From contig VBCA01000003.1 in the NCBI GenBank assembly GCA_005881575.1, positions 1 through 64,000 of the forward strand: a stretch of 64,000 bases of DNA, given 5' to 3'. Both the position numbers and the translations under genes were made by a program. The DNA comes from Betaproteobacteria bacterium. GTDB lineage: Bacteria; Pseudomonadota; Gammaproteobacteria; Burkholderiales; SG8-39. Below the pieces are notes generated by a model, which saw nothing but the letters and a program-made list of their open reading frames with translations, was not told the origin of the DNA and ran no database searches. This document shows positions 17,633 through 26,448 of the stretch, piece after piece (within the stretch, counting starts at the first letter, position 1; each line of letters begins with the position of its first letter).

Positions 17633-18736
17633 CTAGAGATGCCCGGCCAGCCCGCGCTTGATGTGCTCGTGAAAATGCATCATCCCGTCTTCCATCGGCG
17701 ACTGGTAAGGGCCGGCTTCGTTCTCGCCGCGCTCCCACAGGGCGCGCCGGCCGCGGTCCATGCGCCTCGCGATCTCGTCGTCCTCGATCGCGGTCTCCCT
17801 GTAGGCGGCTTGCTCCGCTTCGACGAATTCGCGCTCGAAGAGCACGATGTCCTCCGGATAGTAGAACTCGACGACGTTGGTGGTGTGCGTCGGTGAGCGC
17901 GGTAGCAGCGTGCTCACCACGAGCACGTGCGGGTACCACTCGAGCATGACGTTCGGGTAATAGAGGAACCAGATCGCGCCCTGCTTCGCCGGTTTGCCCG
18001 CCATGTAGCGGGTGAGCGCCTCGTGCCATTTGGCGTACGTCGGCGTCCCCGGCTTCGCGAACCCGTCCTTCACTCCCACCACCTGTGCCGAATACGTTTC
18101 AGCGATGTCCCACTTGAGATCGTCGCAAGTGACGAAGTTCCCCAGCCCGGGATGATAGGGGATGACGTGATAGTCCTCGAGGTATACCTCGATGAAGGTC
18201 TTCCAGTTTTGCTCGAACTCCAGGATTTCGACGCGGTCGAGCATGTAGCCGGAGAAATCGAAGTCCTCGGCGCTTGCAAACCCGGCGAGGTCCTTCGCCA
18301 CGTCGCGTTTTCCCGCGAACAGCATGCCGCGCCAGTTCTGCAGCGGGGTCTTGCCGAGGTTGAGGCAGGGATTTTCGGGGAAGTGCGGCGCGCCGAGCAG
18401 CTCGCCCTTCATGTCGTAAGTCCAGCGGTGCAGCGGGCAGACGATGTTCTGCGCATTGCCTCGGCCTTCGAGCAGGATCGCCTGCCGGTGGCGGCAGACG
18501 TTCGAGAGGAGCTCGATGCCGTTCGCGTTCCGGACCAGCACCTTGCCGTGGTCCATCCAGGCGAGGGTGTGATAGTCGCCCGGGTTCGGCACCATCAGCT
18601 CGTGCCCGACGTAGCCGGGACTGTTCGCGAAGAGCAACTTTTGCTCCAGCTCGAAAATCTGCGGGTCGAAGTACCAGGAAACGGGAAGCTGCGATGCGTT
18701 GGGTTTGAGTCTTCGCGAACTGGGCAAGTCGGACAT
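17633..18736 (-). CDS. Rieske [2Fe-2S] ring-hydroxylating-type oxygenase alpha subunit
   Basis: The 367-aa protein has an N-terminal Rieske domain (about 40-150) with the ligand pairs CRH (NVCRHRQAIL) and CPLH (IVCPLHRWTY), then the mononuclear iron catalytic domain. FIEVYLEDYHVIPYHPGLG supplies the bridging acidic residue and the two iron His ligands. It is therefore a complete oxygenase alpha subunit. No beta subunit, ferredoxin or reductase is adjacent, so electron donors must be encoded elsewhere. It is divergent from xseB-ispA-dxs. The substrate cannot be read from sequence; a tertiary amine or demethylation-type substrate is as plausible as an aromatic ring. Confidence 0.9.
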   Translation of the reverse strand: MSDLPSSRRLKPNASQLPVSWYFDPQIFELEQKLLFANSPGYVGHELMVPNPGDYHTLAWMDHGKVLVRNANGIELLSNVCRHRQAILLEGRGNAQNIVCPLHRWTYDMKGELLGAPHFPENPCLNLGKTPLQNWRGMLFAGKRDVAKDLAGFASAEDFDFSGYMLDRVEILEFEQNWKTFIEVYLEDYHVIPYHPGLGNFVTCDDLKWDIAETYSAQVVGVKDGFAKPGTPTYAKWHEALTRYMAGKPAKQGAIWFLYYPNVMLEWYPHVLVVSTLLPRSPTHTTNVVEFYYPEDIVLFEREFVEAEQAAYRETAIEDDEIARRMDRGRRALWERGENEAGPYQSPMEDGMMHFHEHIKRGLAGHL

Positions 18737-18900
18737 ACGTCTGGAGGGCTCCCTCTGGATCGGTCACTCGTAAAATCGGCGCGATTCTAGACCTTTTTCC
18801 CGGAGGGCACCAGGGGTTTTTCCCATTTGACCGTCCTTTACTCATGGGCTATTTTGCCGTTTCCTGAACCGTACGGCGCTCCGGCGCCGGCCTCTCCTCC

Positions 18901-19143
18901 ATGTCAAAACCCGCCAAGACCGATCCACCCGAGAGCTTCGAGGCCGCCTTGGCCGAGCTGGAGAAGATCGTGGCGAGCATGGAGTCCGGGAAGCTGACTC
19001 TGGAGCAGTCCCTTGCCGCGCACAAGCGAGGGCTGGAGCTCGCTCAGTACTGTCAGGGCGTGCTCGCCCGCGCGCAGCAGCAGGTCAAGGTGCTCGAAGA
19101 AAACACGCTGAAAAACTTCCCCGGTGCCGACGACGACGAGTGA
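18901..19143 (+). CDS. xseB: Exodeoxyribonuclease VII small subunit
   Basis: The 80-aa protein is all-helical with the family core SFEAALAELEKIVASMESGKLTLEQSLAAHKRGLEL and LARAQQQVKVLEEN. It assembles with XseA to degrade single-stranded DNA. The gene order xseB-ispA-dxs is widespread in Proteobacteria. Its last 20 bp overlap ispA. Confidence 0.95.
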   Translation: MSKPAKTDPPESFEAALAELEKIVASMESGKLTLEQSLAAHKRGLELAQYCQGVLARAQQQVKVLEENTLKNFPGADDDE

Positions 19144-20041
19144 ATTCACCGCCTGGATGGCTAGAGTCCAGGCTCGGGTCGAAGCGGCGCTCGAACGTTT
19201 TCTCCCGGCCGCGGGAATAGCGCCGCAGCGCCTGCATGACGCCATGCGCTACGCGGTGCTCGGTGGAGGCAAGCGCATACGGCCCTTGCTCGCGTTTGCC
19301 GCCGGCGAGGCCTCGGTCGGCGAACCGGTCAGCGCCGACCCGGCGCGCCTGGAAATCGCGGCCTGCGCCGTGGAATGCGTTCACGCCTACTCGCTCGTCC
19401 ACGACGACCTGCCCTGCATGGACGACGACGTGCTTCGCCGCGGCAAGCCGGCTTGCCACGTCGAATTCGACGAGGCGACCGCGCTTCTCGTAGGCGACAG
19501 TCTGCAGTCGCTCGCGTTTCAGCTGCTCGCCGAGCACCGTCTCTCCGACGATCCCGCAGTTCAGGTCGAAATGGTGAAGATCCTCGCCGCCGCGTGCGGC
19601 AGCCGCGGCATGGCCGGCGGGCAGGCGATCGATCTCGCGAGCGTGGGCCAGCCCCTGACCGTGCCGGAGCTCGAATACATGCACATCCACAAAACCGGAG
19701 CGCTGATCCGCGCGTCGGTGGCGCTCGGCGCTCGCTGCTCGAACGTGCTCGCGCCAGGGCAGCTTGCGCGCCTCGATCACTACGCGAAATGCGTCGGGCT
19801 CGCTTTTCAGGTCGTCGACGACGTTCTGGACCAGGAGTCCTCGACCGCGACGCTCGGCAAGACGATCGGCAAGGACGCTGCGAACAACAAGCCGACCTAC
19901 GTCTCGGCGCTCGGACTCGCGCGCGCGAGGGCGCTCGCCGAGGAACTGCGCGAGGAGGCGCAGGCCGCGCTTTCGGAGCTGCACGGCGGCGCCCGAAGGC
20001 TCGCCGAGCTGGCCGATTTCATCGTGCTGCGCAAGTTCTAG
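19124..20041 (+). CDS. ispA: Farnesyl diphosphate synthase
   Basis: The 305-aa prenyltransferase condenses DMAPP/IPP to GPP and FPP. It shows GGGKRIRPLL (substrate-binding), the first aspartate-rich motif DDLPCMDDD with the two-residue insertion typical of bacterial short-chain FPP synthases, GGQAIDL, and the second motif DDVLD. GTG 19124 is kept as start because the following EFTAWM is conserved at the N-terminus of this family; the alternative ATG 19157 would remove it. It overlaps xseB by 20 bp and supplies the pathway fed by dxs downstream. Confidence 0.94.
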   Translation: MPTTTSEFTAWMARVQARVEAALERFLPAAGIAPQRLHDAMRYAVLGGGKRIRPLLAFAAGEASVGEPVSADPARLEIAACAVECVHAYSLVHDDLPCMDDDVLRRGKPACHVEFDEATALLVGDSLQSLAFQLLAEHRLSDDPAVQVEMVKILAAACGSRGMAGGQAIDLASVGQPLTVPELEYMHIHKTGALIRASVALGARCSNVLAPGQLARLDHYAKCVGLAFQVVDDVLDQESSTATLGKTIGKDAANNKPTYVSALGLARARALAEELREEAQAALSELHGGARRLAELADFIVLRKF

Positions 20042-20064
20042 CCGCAGAAAAGTCGCGTTCGCGC

Positions 20065-20094
20065 AGGACAAGCTTTCCCGGTTTGCGGGATAAT
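20065..20094 (+). promoter_or_regulatory. Possible dxs promoter with -10 eight bases before the ATG
   Basis: AGGACA (20065-20070) and GATAAT (20089-20094) are separated by 18 bp. GATAAT lies 8 nt before the dxs ATG at 20103, so transcription from it would start at or next to the start codon. No Shine-Dalgarno sequence is present. Confidence 0.4.
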
Positions 20095-20102
20095 TCGCCT
20101 TC

Positions 20103-22073
20103 ATGAGCGCCATCGGCAAAGCGGATCTTCCCGGCAGCAAGCCCGAGACCGGATCGACGGAATACGATCCGGCCGCGTACGAGCTGCTGAAAACCATCGA
20201 CGATCCTGGTGCGCTGCGCGCCCTGGACCGACGCGGGCTGCGGCGGCTCGCCGACGAGCTTCGCACTTTCATCCTGGAATCGGTCAGCCAGACCGGCGGC
20301 CACCTGTCCTCCAATCTGGGGACGGTCGAGCTGACCATCGCGCTGCATCACGTCTTCAATACGCCTCATGATCGCATCGTCTGGGACGTGGGGCACCAGA
20401 CCTATCCGCACAAGATTCTCACCGGCCGTCGTGAAGCGATGAGCCGCATACGCATGAGCGGGGGAATTTCGGGCTTCCCGCGCCGCAGCGAGAGCGAGTA
20501 CGACACTTTCGGCACCGCCCATTCGAGCACCTCGGTGAGCGCGGCGCTCGGCATGGCGCAGGGCGCGAAGCTGAAAGGCGATACCGGCGAGAAGAAGCGC
20601 CACGTCGTGGCGGTGATCGGCGACGGCGCCATGTCGGCAGGCATGGCTTTCGAGGCCCTCAACAACGCCGGCGTGATGGATACCGACCTGCTCGTGATCC
20701 TGAACGACAACGACATGTCGATTTCCCCCGCGGTGGGCGCGTTGAACCGCTATCTCGCGCGGCTCATGTCCGGGCGTTTCTATGCCGCGGCGAGGAAAGC
20801 AGGCGAAAAAGTCCTCGCCGGCGTGCCGCCGCTGTGGAATCTGGCGAAAAGGATGGAGGAGCACGCCAAGGGCCTGGTCGTGCCCTCGACCTTGTTCGAG
20901 GAATTCGGGTTCAACTACGTCGGCCCGATCGACGGCCACGATCTCGACTCGCTCATCCCGACGCTGAAGAACATCAAGGAGCTGAAGGGCCCGCAGTTCC
21001 TGCACGTGGTCACCAAGAAAGGTCAGGGTTACAAGCTCGCCGAAGCCGATCCTGTGCTTTATCACGGTCCGGGCAGGTTCGATCCCGCGAAAGGGATCAA
21101 GAAAGCGACCGGCGGCAGGCCGACCTACACGCAGGTGTTCGGCGAGTGGCTGTGCGACATGGCGCGGCTCGATTCGCGTCTCGTCGCAATCACCCCCGCG
21201 ATGCGGGAGGGCTCGGGGCTGGTGCGCTTCGCGGAGGAATTTCCCGACCGGTATTTCGACGTGGGCATCGCGGAGCAGCACGCGGTCACTTTCGCCGCGG
21301 GGCTGGCCTGCGAGGGGCTGAAGCCCGTGCTCGCGATCTACTCGACATTTCTGCAGCGCGGCTACGATCAGCTCATCCACGACGTCTGCATCCAGAACCT
21401 TCCGATCGTGTTCGCGCTCGACCGGGCGGGCCTCGTGGGCGGCGACGGTGCCACGCACAACGGCGCGTTCGACCTCACCTTTTTGCGCTGCGTTCCCAAC
21501 ATGGTGGTGATGACGCCGAGCGACGAGAACGAATGCCGCCAGATGCTCGCCACCGCATTCTCGCTCGATCAGCCCGCCGCGGTGCGCTACCCCCGCGGCA
21601 GCGGCCCGGGTGCGGGGATCGTGAAGGAAATGAGCCCGCTGCCGCTCGGCAAAGGGGTCGTGCGCCGGCGCGGTTCCGGCGGGCGCGGCTGCGTCGCGAT
21701 TCTCGCGTTCGGCAGCCTGCTCAAACCCGCGCTCGAGGCGGGCGATGACCTCGGTGCCACCGTCGTCGACATGCGCTTCGTGAAGCCGGTGGACGCGGAT
21801 CTCGCAGCCGAGCTCGCGGGAACTCACGCGCTCCTCGTCACCATCGAGGAGAACGCTGTCCTGGGCGGCGCGGGGAGCGGCGTCGCCGAGGCGCTCGCCG
21901 CGCGCGCCATCGTCACCCCGCTCCTCCAGCTGGGGCTTCCCGACCGCTTCGTCGATCACGGCGACCAGGCGCAGCTGCTCGCTTCGATCGGCCTGGACAA
22001 GGCGGGCGTCGTCGCCGCGATCCGCGCACATCTTGAAAAAGCGGGGAACGGAACGCATGTTAAGATCCTCTAA
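20103..22073 (+). CDS. dxs: 1-deoxy-D-xylulose-5-phosphate synthase
   Basis: The 656-aa thiamine-diphosphate enzyme condenses pyruvate and glyceraldehyde-3-phosphate, the first step of the MEP isoprenoid pathway. Evidence: [21 protein letters not shown] and [16 protein letters not shown] (N-terminal domain), the ThDP motif GDGAMSAG...NDNDMS, the catalytic Glu in [15 protein letters not shown], and [15 protein letters not shown]. The N-terminus carries an extra roughly 20-residue leader ([18 protein letters not shown]) compared with typical Dxs. It is downstream of ispA and 29 bp upstream of folE2. Confidence 0.96.
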   Translation: MSAIGKADLPGSKPETGSTEYDPAAYELLKTIDDPGALRALDRRGLRRLADELRTFILESVSQTGGHLSSNLGTVELTIALHHVFNTPHDRIVWDVGHQTYPHKILTGRREAMSRIRMSGGISGFPRRSESEYDTFGTAHSSTSVSAALGMAQGAKLKGDTGEKKRHVVAVIGDGAMSAGMAFEALNNAGVMDTDLLVILNDNDMSISPAVGALNRYLARLMSGRFYAAARKAGEKVLAGVPPLWNLAKRMEEHAKGLVVPSTLFEEFGFNYVGPIDGHDLDSLIPTLKNIKELKGPQFLHVVTKKGQGYKLAEADPVLYHGPGRFDPAKGIKKATGGRPTYTQVFGEWLCDMARLDSRLVAITPAMREGSGLVRFAEEFPDRYFDVGIAEQHAVTFAAGLACEGLKPVLAIYSTFLQRGYDQLIHDVCIQNLPIVFALDRAGLVGGDGATHNGAFDLTFLRCVPNMVVMTPSDENECRQMLATAFSLDQPAAVRYPRGSGPGAGIVKEMSPLPLGKGVVRRRGSGGRGCVAILAFGSLLKPALEAGDDLGATVVDMRFVKPVDADLAAELAGTHALLVTIEENAVLGGAGSGVAEALAARAIVTPLLQLGLPDRFVDHGDQAQLLASIGLDKAGVVAAIRAHLEKAGNGTHVKIL

Positions 22074-22102
22074 CACCGAGCCAACGTGACGAAAGGCTCT
22101 TC

Positions 22103-22906
22103 ATGAATATCCGCGATCCGCTTGTCATTCCCGACGTCCAGGGCTCCGAGGACAAGCGCAAGCTCGCCATCGACCAGGTCGGGATCAAGTCGATCCGTCA
22201 TCCCATCCGCGTCGCCGAGCGCTCGGGCGAAGTGCAGCACACCGTCGCGACGTTCAACATGTACGTCGGCCTGCCGCACCAGTTCAAGGGCACGCACATG
22301 TCGCGCTTCGTCGAGATCCTGAACGCGCACGAGCGCGAGATCTCAGTGGAGACGTTCAAGCTGATGCTGGACGAGATGGTCGAGCGCCTCGAGGCGCAGT
22401 CCGGCCACATCGAGATGACGTTTCCCTACTTCGTCAATAAAGCCGCTCCGATCTCCAAGGTCAAGAGCCTGATGGACTACGAAGTGACCTTCGTCGGAGA
22501 GATCGACAAGGGCGAGAAGTGCTTCAAGATGAAGGTCGTCGTGCCGGTGACGAGCCTTTGCCCGTGCTCCAAGAGAATCTCCGATTACGGGGCGCACAAC
22601 CAGCGCTCGCACGTCACGATCACCGCGCGCACCAAGGGATTCGTGTGGATCGAGGAGCTGGCCGATTACGCCGAGAAGCACGCCTCGAGCGAGCTCTACG
22701 GCCTCTTGAAGCGCCCCGATGAGAAGTTCGTCACCGAACGCGCCTACGACAACCCCAAGTTCGTCGAGGACATGGTGCGCGACATCGCCGCGGAGCTGAA
22801 TCGCGACAAGCGCATCGAGTGGTACCGGGTGGAGTCGGAGAACTTCGAATCCATCCATAACCATTCTGCGTACGCACTTATCGAGAAGGATAAAGCGAAG
22901 GCGTAA
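22103..22906 (+). CDS. folE2: GTP cyclohydrolase IB (FolE2)
   Basis: The 267-aa protein converts GTP to 7,8-dihydroneopterin triphosphate for folate (and queuosine-type) synthesis. It is the type IB enzyme, unrelated in sequence to FolE, and recognisable from [25 protein letters not shown] (metal-binding Cys), the E-rich [22 protein letters not shown] stretch and NHSAYALIE at the C-terminus. FolE2 works with metals other than zinc; in many bacteria it is induced under zinc limitation, but no Zur box is obvious here and its position directly after dxs suggests constitutive expression. Confidence 0.95.
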   Translation: MNIRDPLVIPDVQGSEDKRKLAIDQVGIKSIRHPIRVAERSGEVQHTVATFNMYVGLPHQFKGTHMSRFVEILNAHEREISVETFKLMLDEMVERLEAQSGHIEMTFPYFVNKAAPISKVKSLMDYEVTFVGEIDKGEKCFKMKVVVPVTSLCPCSKRISDYGAHNQRSHVTITARTKGFVWIEELADYAEKHASSELYGLLKRPDEKFVTERAYDNPKFVEDMVRDIAAELNRDKRIEWYRVESENFESIHNHSAYALIEKDKAKA

Positions 22907-22916
22907 GTTACGAACG

Positions 22917-22989
22917 GGGGAACCCTACGGTTCCCCTTGGGCTCCGCCCAAGGGCCTAATAAACGAACAGGGGAACCCTACGGTTCCCC
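22917..22989. repeat. Triple-hairpin intergenic repeat between convergent genes
   Basis: GGGGAACC-CTAC-GGTTCCCC occurs twice (22917-22936 and 22970-22989), each a perfect 8-bp stem with the same CTAC loop and each preceded by CGAAC. Between them CCCTTGGGC-TCC-GCCCAAGGG (22934-22954) forms a 9-bp stem. The block fills the space between folE2 and the convergent aspartic protease. It may act as a bidirectional terminator or mRNA stabiliser, but the duplicated unit looks like a dispersed REP-type element. Confidence 0.65.
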
Positions 22990-23027
22990 CGTTACCCCCT
23001 CCCCAACCGAAGACCAGATAGACCTCG

Positions 23028-23669
23028 CTAGAACCGCCGGATCAGCACCATCGTCTGGCCTTCGCGCTTCATCTCCATGCGGTTCAGGAAGCTCATTCCG
23101 AGGAGCGCGAACGGCATCGGGTTGCCTTCCAGGACCGCTCCATCGACGTTGTTGACGAGGATGTCGCCGACGCGCACCGTATCCAGCTTCACGCGGTAGA
23201 CCACCACCGTGCCGTTGGCGGTGCCCATCAACCCCGCCTGCCCTTGCTTGTAGTCGATTCCGAGCCGCGTCGCGTCCGCCGAGGAGAGCGAGATCGCCGT
23301 GGCGCCCGTGTCGACCAGAAAGCGCACCGCGCCTCCGTTGACCTGCCCGTCCACGACGAAATGTCCGCGCGGGTCGGCGGTGAGCGTGACGCTCTGGTTC
23401 GCGGAGGCCGGAGCCGGACCCGCCTGATGCTGTCCGATCCTCAGGGTCCTTTTCTGACCGTTGATGACCAGGGTTGCCGACTCCCGGTCGGTCGAGATCA
23501 GCGTGACGCCCTCCACGGGTTTCTGGCCCACCGAAAGAACGCGCGGCGCGCCGCCGTCGATCACGACCACGGCCTTGCCGGGGAACAGGCCGATCACGTT
23601 CACCTCGGCGGTCCAGCCGGCAGAGGACAACAGCAGGAGCAGCGACGCTACAATACGGAGCTTGACCAC
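23028..23669 (-). CDS. Retropepsin-like (clan AA) aspartic protease, exported
   Basis: The 213-aa product starts at GTG 23669. A signal peptide (IVASLLLLLSSAGWTAE) is followed by a small N-terminal beta domain (VVVIDGGAPRVLSVGQK...) and a retropepsin-like domain with the catalytic DTGA in FLVDTGATAISLS and the flap/second half GMSFLNRMEMKREGQTM. This is the TIGR02281-type family common in Betaproteobacteria; it would dimerise to form the active site in the periplasm. Substrates are unknown. It is divergent from the glutamine amidotransferase with only 18 bp between starts. Confidence 0.85.
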   Translation of the reverse strand: MVKLRIVASLLLLLSSAGWTAEVNVIGLFPGKAVVVIDGGAPRVLSVGQKPVEGVTLISTDRESATLVINGQKRTLRIGQHQAGPAPASANQSVTLTADPRGHFVVDGQVNGGAVRFLVDTGATAISLSSADATRLGIDYKQGQAGLMGTANGTVVVYRVKLDTVRVGDILVNNVDGAVLEGNPMPFALLGMSFLNRMEMKREGQTMVLIRRF

Positions 23670-23687
23670 GTTGGCCTCGTTTCGCGC

Positions 23688-24392
23688 ATGAAGCCGGTTG
23701 CGATTTTCCGACATAGTCAGACCGAGGGGCCGGGCTATTTTGCCACATTCCTCGACGCGCACCGCATTCCGTGGCGGCTCGTCAAGGTGGACGCGGGCGA
23801 GCCGGTCCCCGCGGATCCGCGCGAATTCTCCGGTCTCGCATTCATGGGCGGACCGATGAGCGTGAACGACGAGCTGCCGTGGATCCCTGCGGTGCTCGGG
23901 CTCGTAAACAAGGCGGTCGACTCCGACGTTCCGGTGCTCGGCCACTGTCTCGGCGGACAGCTGATGGCAAGAGCACTGGGCGGCAGAGTCACGCGCAACG
24001 GCGTCAAGGAAATCGGCTGGGGCCCGGTCACTATCGAGGACAATGCTCGCGCGCGCGAGTGGTTCGGCGCGAGGCGGGAGTTCTGCGCCTTTCACTGGCA
24101 CGGGGAGACTTTCACCATCCCGCCGAAAGCGACGCGAGTCGCCGGCAGCCCGTATTGCCCGAACCAGGCGTTCGTGCTCGGCAAGCACCTGGGCATGCAA
24201 TGCCACGTCGAGATGACACCCGAGCTGATCCGCGCCTGGTGCGAGGATTGGGAAAAGGAGCTGGTCGCGAAGGCCGGGCCGTCGGTGCAAACCCCCCAGC
24301 AGATGTTCGAGCGGCTCGACGAGCGCGTGCATTCGCTCAACGCGATCGCCGCGGGCCTCTACGGTCGTTGGATAGAAGGACTGAAAACATAG
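23688..24392 (+). CDS. Class I glutamine amidotransferase-like protein
   Basis: The 234-aa product starts at ATG 23688 (MKPVAIFRHS). The GATase1 triad is visible: Cys in LGHCLGGQLMA, His and Glu in MQCHVEMT near the C-terminus; FMGGPMSVNDE is the oxyanion-side loop. It is a free-standing GATase of the type annotated type 1 glutamine amidotransferase (gamma-glutamyl hydrolase/GMP synthase-like), with no synthetase domain attached. Substrate unknown. It lies 11 bp upstream of the Asp-box protein, so they probably share an mRNA. Confidence 0.87.
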   Translation: MKPVAIFRHSQTEGPGYFATFLDAHRIPWRLVKVDAGEPVPADPREFSGLAFMGGPMSVNDELPWIPAVLGLVNKAVDSDVPVLGHCLGGQLMARALGGRVTRNGVKEIGWGPVTIEDNARAREWFGARREFCAFHWHGETFTIPPKATRVAGSPYCPNQAFVLGKHLGMQCHVEMTPELIRAWCEDWEKELVAKAGPSVQTPQQMFERLDERVHSLNAIAAGLYGRWIEGLKT

Positions 24393-24403
24393 AGAGGTTG
24401 CTC

Positions 24404-25573
24404 ATGCCGAAAGCCAAAGCCGCGAAGGCGGCCCCGCGTCCTGCTTCGGGGCCGGTTACGCTGCTCGTCGGAACGCGCAAAGGCGTGTTCCTCATGAAGT
24501 CGGACCGCGCGCGCAAGAGCTGGACGCTCGCAGGGCCGCATTTTCTCGGCAACATCGTCAACCATCTCGTGCTCGACCCCCGCGATGGCAGGACGCTGCT
24601 CTGCGCCGTGCGCGCGGGCCATCTCGGGCCGACCGTATTCCGTTCGACCGACCTCGGCCGCAGGTGGAAGGAGGCGGAGCGCCCGCCCGCGTTCCCGAAG
24701 GCGGCTCTCGGGGAGAAGGGGCTCGCCGTGGATCACGTGTTCTGGCTCACACCGGGTCATTCTTCGGAGCCCGGCGCCTGGTACGCGGGCGTCTCACCGC
24801 CCGGATTGTTCCGCTCCGATGACGGCGGCGTCACCTGGGAAGGCGTCGCCGGCTTCAACGCCAACCCCATGCGCATCGTCTGGATCGGCGGCGAGCAGGA
24901 GCAGGGGCCGCCCGGCGGCGCGACGCTGCACTCGATCAACGTCGATCCGCGCGATCCCCGGCATCTGTACATCGGCATCTCGGCGGGTGGCGCGTTCGAG
25001 AGTTCGGACCGCGGAGAGACCTGGCGGCCGCTCAACCAGGGCGTCGCGGCCGATTTCCTTCCCGTCAAGGACCCTGAGTACGGCCACGACGTGCACTGCA
25101 TGCGACTGCATCCGCTCGCGCCCGACCGCCTGTACCAGCAGAATCACTGCGGGATATACCGCCTGGAACGCCCTGCCGAGCGCTGGGACCGGATCGGCAA
25201 CGCGATGCCGAAAGCGATCGGCGACATCGGTTTCCCACTGGTGCTGCATCCGCGCGATCCCGACGCGCTGTGGGTGTTTCCGATGGACGGCGGCACCGTA
25301 TGGCCGCGCGTCTCCCCGGGCGGCAAGCCCGCGGCCTACGTCTCGCGCGACGGCGGCCGGACCTGGCGCCGCCAGGACAAGGGCCTCCCGGCCAAGCAGG
25401 GCTGGTTCACCGTGAAGCGGCAGGCGATGTGCGCCGACGCGCACGATCCGGTGGGCGTGTACTTCGGCACGACGAGCGGCGAGGTCTGGATGAGTGCGAG
25501 CGAAGGCGGGCGCTGGACCTCGATCGCGCGCCACCTTCCCGAAATCTATTCTGTCGAGGCGGCCGGCGGCTGA
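24404..25573 (+). CDS. Asp-box (BNR/sialidase-type) beta-propeller protein
   Basis: The 389-aa protein lacks a signal peptide (an Ala/Lys-rich start, MPKAKAAKAAPRPA) and is probably cytoplasmic. At least five Asp-box-like turns are seen: FRSTDLGRRW, FRSDDGGVTW, FESSDRGETW, YVSRDGGRTW and WMSASEGGRW, spaced as blades of a propeller. No sialidase catalytic Arg triad/Tyr set is apparent, so the exo-sialidase label usually given is structural only. SD AGAGAGG precedes ATG 24404. It is followed 5 bp later by a ThiS/MoaD-like gene, a pairing I believe recurs in Proteobacteria but whose function is not known to me. Confidence 0.82.
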   Translation: MPKAKAAKAAPRPASGPVTLLVGTRKGVFLMKSDRARKSWTLAGPHFLGNIVNHLVLDPRDGRTLLCAVRAGHLGPTVFRSTDLGRRWKEAERPPAFPKAALGEKGLAVDHVFWLTPGHSSEPGAWYAGVSPPGLFRSDDGGVTWEGVAGFNANPMRIVWIGGEQEQGPPGGATLHSINVDPRDPRHLYIGISAGGAFESSDRGETWRPLNQGVAADFLPVKDPEYGHDVHCMRLHPLAPDRLYQQNHCGIYRLERPAERWDRIGNAMPKAIGDIGFPLVLHPRDPDALWVFPMDGGTVWPRVSPGGKPAAYVSRDGGRTWRRQDKGLPAKQGWFTVKRQAMCADAHDPVGVYFGTTSGEVWMSASEGGRWTSIARHLPEIYSVEAAGG

Positions 25574-25578
25574 AGGAG

Positions 25579-25839
25579 ATGAACGTCCTCATCCCCTCGC
25601 AGCTTCGCGACTACACCGGGGGGCGCGCGCAAGTGGAAGCGCGCGGGGCGACGCTCGCCGCGCTGCTCGCGGACCTCGAGCGGCGCTATCCGGGGATCCG
25701 CTTCCGCATGATCGACGAGCAGGATGCGATCCGGCGCCACATCAGGATCTTCGTCAACCAGCAGCAGGCGCCCGACCTCAGTGCCGCGCTCGCCGCGAAC
25801 GACGAGGTCGTCATCGTCGGCGCGCTGAGCGGGGGGTAG
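25579..25839 (+). CDS. MoaD/ThiS-family ubiquitin-like sulfur carrier
   Basis: The 86-aa beta-grasp protein (MNVLIPSQLRDYTGG... LAANDEVVIVGALSGG) ends in Gly-Gly, the tail that is adenylated and thiocarboxylated in MoaD and ThiS. SD AAGGAG overlaps the preceding stop, so it is coupled to the Asp-box gene. There is no MoaE, MoeB or ThiF/ThiG gene nearby, so it is not a standard molybdopterin or thiazole operon member. Its activating enzyme must be encoded elsewhere; the linked propeller protein may be a modification target or scaffold (inference). Confidence 0.85.
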   Translation: MNVLIPSQLRDYTGGRAQVEARGATLAALLADLERRYPGIRFRMIDEQDAIRRHIRIFVNQQQAPDLSAALAANDEVVIVGALSGG

Positions 25840-25904
25840 AAAAGAACGAGGGGTAGAAAAGAATTTTACCCTCCTCATCGAGGAGGGGTGCCGGCGAAGC
25901 CGGC
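25833..25904 (-). terminator. Hairpins and short direct repeats between convergent thiS-like gene and yajQ
   Basis: CCCTCCTC-ATC-GAGGAGGG (25869-25887) is an 8-bp stem; read on the minus strand it is followed by TAAAATTCTTTTCT, so it can terminate yajQ. GCCGGC-GAA-GCCGGC (25890-25904) is a second stem. On the left, GGGGTAGAAAAGAA is directly repeated (25833-25846 and 25850-25863), the first copy including the ThiS-like stop codon. Confidence 0.45.
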
Positions 25905-25911
25905 GGGGTGG

Positions 25912-26394
25912 TCAATCCCGGAAATTCTGGAACTGCAGCGGAATATCGGTGACCGACTTGCGCACCAGCGCGATCGCCGCCTGGAGATCGTCCTTTTTTC
26001 CGCCGGAGACGCGCACCGCGGTTCCCTGGATGCTCGCCTGGACTTTCATCTTCGAGTCCTTGAGGAGCCTGACGATGCTCTTCGCCTTCTCCTGCTCGAT
26101 GCCGGCCTTGACGTGGATCGGCTGCTTCATCTTGGTGCCGATTTTCTCGACCGCCTTCGTGTCGAACATCCGCGCGTCCACGCCGCGCTTCGCGCACTTC
26201 GTGAGGAGAACGTCCGTCACCTGCTTCAGCTTGAAATCGTCGTCCGCGTAGAGCGTCAGCGCCAGTTCGGCCTGCTCGATGCGCGCGTCCGAGCCCTTGA
26301 AGTCGAAGCGGTTCGCGATCTCCTTGTTCGCCTGATCGACCGCGTTCTTCAGCTCGACCTTGTTGACTTCGGAGACGATATCGAAGGAAGGCAT
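25912..26394 (-). CDS. yajQ: YajQ-family nucleotide-binding protein
   Basis: The 160-aa protein is a full-length Yaj[23 protein letters not shown] at the N-terminus, [27 protein letters not shown], and the C-terminal QFQNFRD. Members have two ferredoxin-like domains; a Xanthomonas homologue binds cyclic di-GMP and acts with a transcription factor, so this could be an effector for the GGDEF enzyme in the same window (inference). A TATAAT lies 8 nt before the ATG on the minus strand. Confidence 0.94.
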   Translation of the reverse strand: MPSFDIVSEVNKVELKNAVDQANKEIANRFDFKGSDARIEQAELALTLYADDDFKLKQVTDVLLTKCAKRGVDARMFDTKAVEKIGTKMKQPIHVKAGIEQEKAKSIVRLLKDSKMKVQASIQGTAVRVSGGKKDDLQAAIALVRKSVTDIPLQFQNFRD

Positions 26395-26402
26395 GGCCCG
26401 CG

Positions 26403-26408
26403 ATTATA
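26403..26408 (-). promoter_or_regulatory. -10 hexamer of yajQ, eight bases before the start codon
   Basis: On the minus strand TATAAT is followed by CGCGGGCC and then the yajQ ATG (26394), with no Shine-Dalgarno. The -35 region is not recognisable. The geometry would give a leaderless or near-leaderless mRNA. Confidence 0.45.
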
Positions 26409-26448
26409 CCGAACGCCCGGCGCGGTCCCTTATGATAGTCTGACGTCG

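Noticed and set aside
20019-22076. 685-aa minus-strand ORF opposite dxs
   Set aside because: Antisense shadow of dxs, which has full catalytic motifs.
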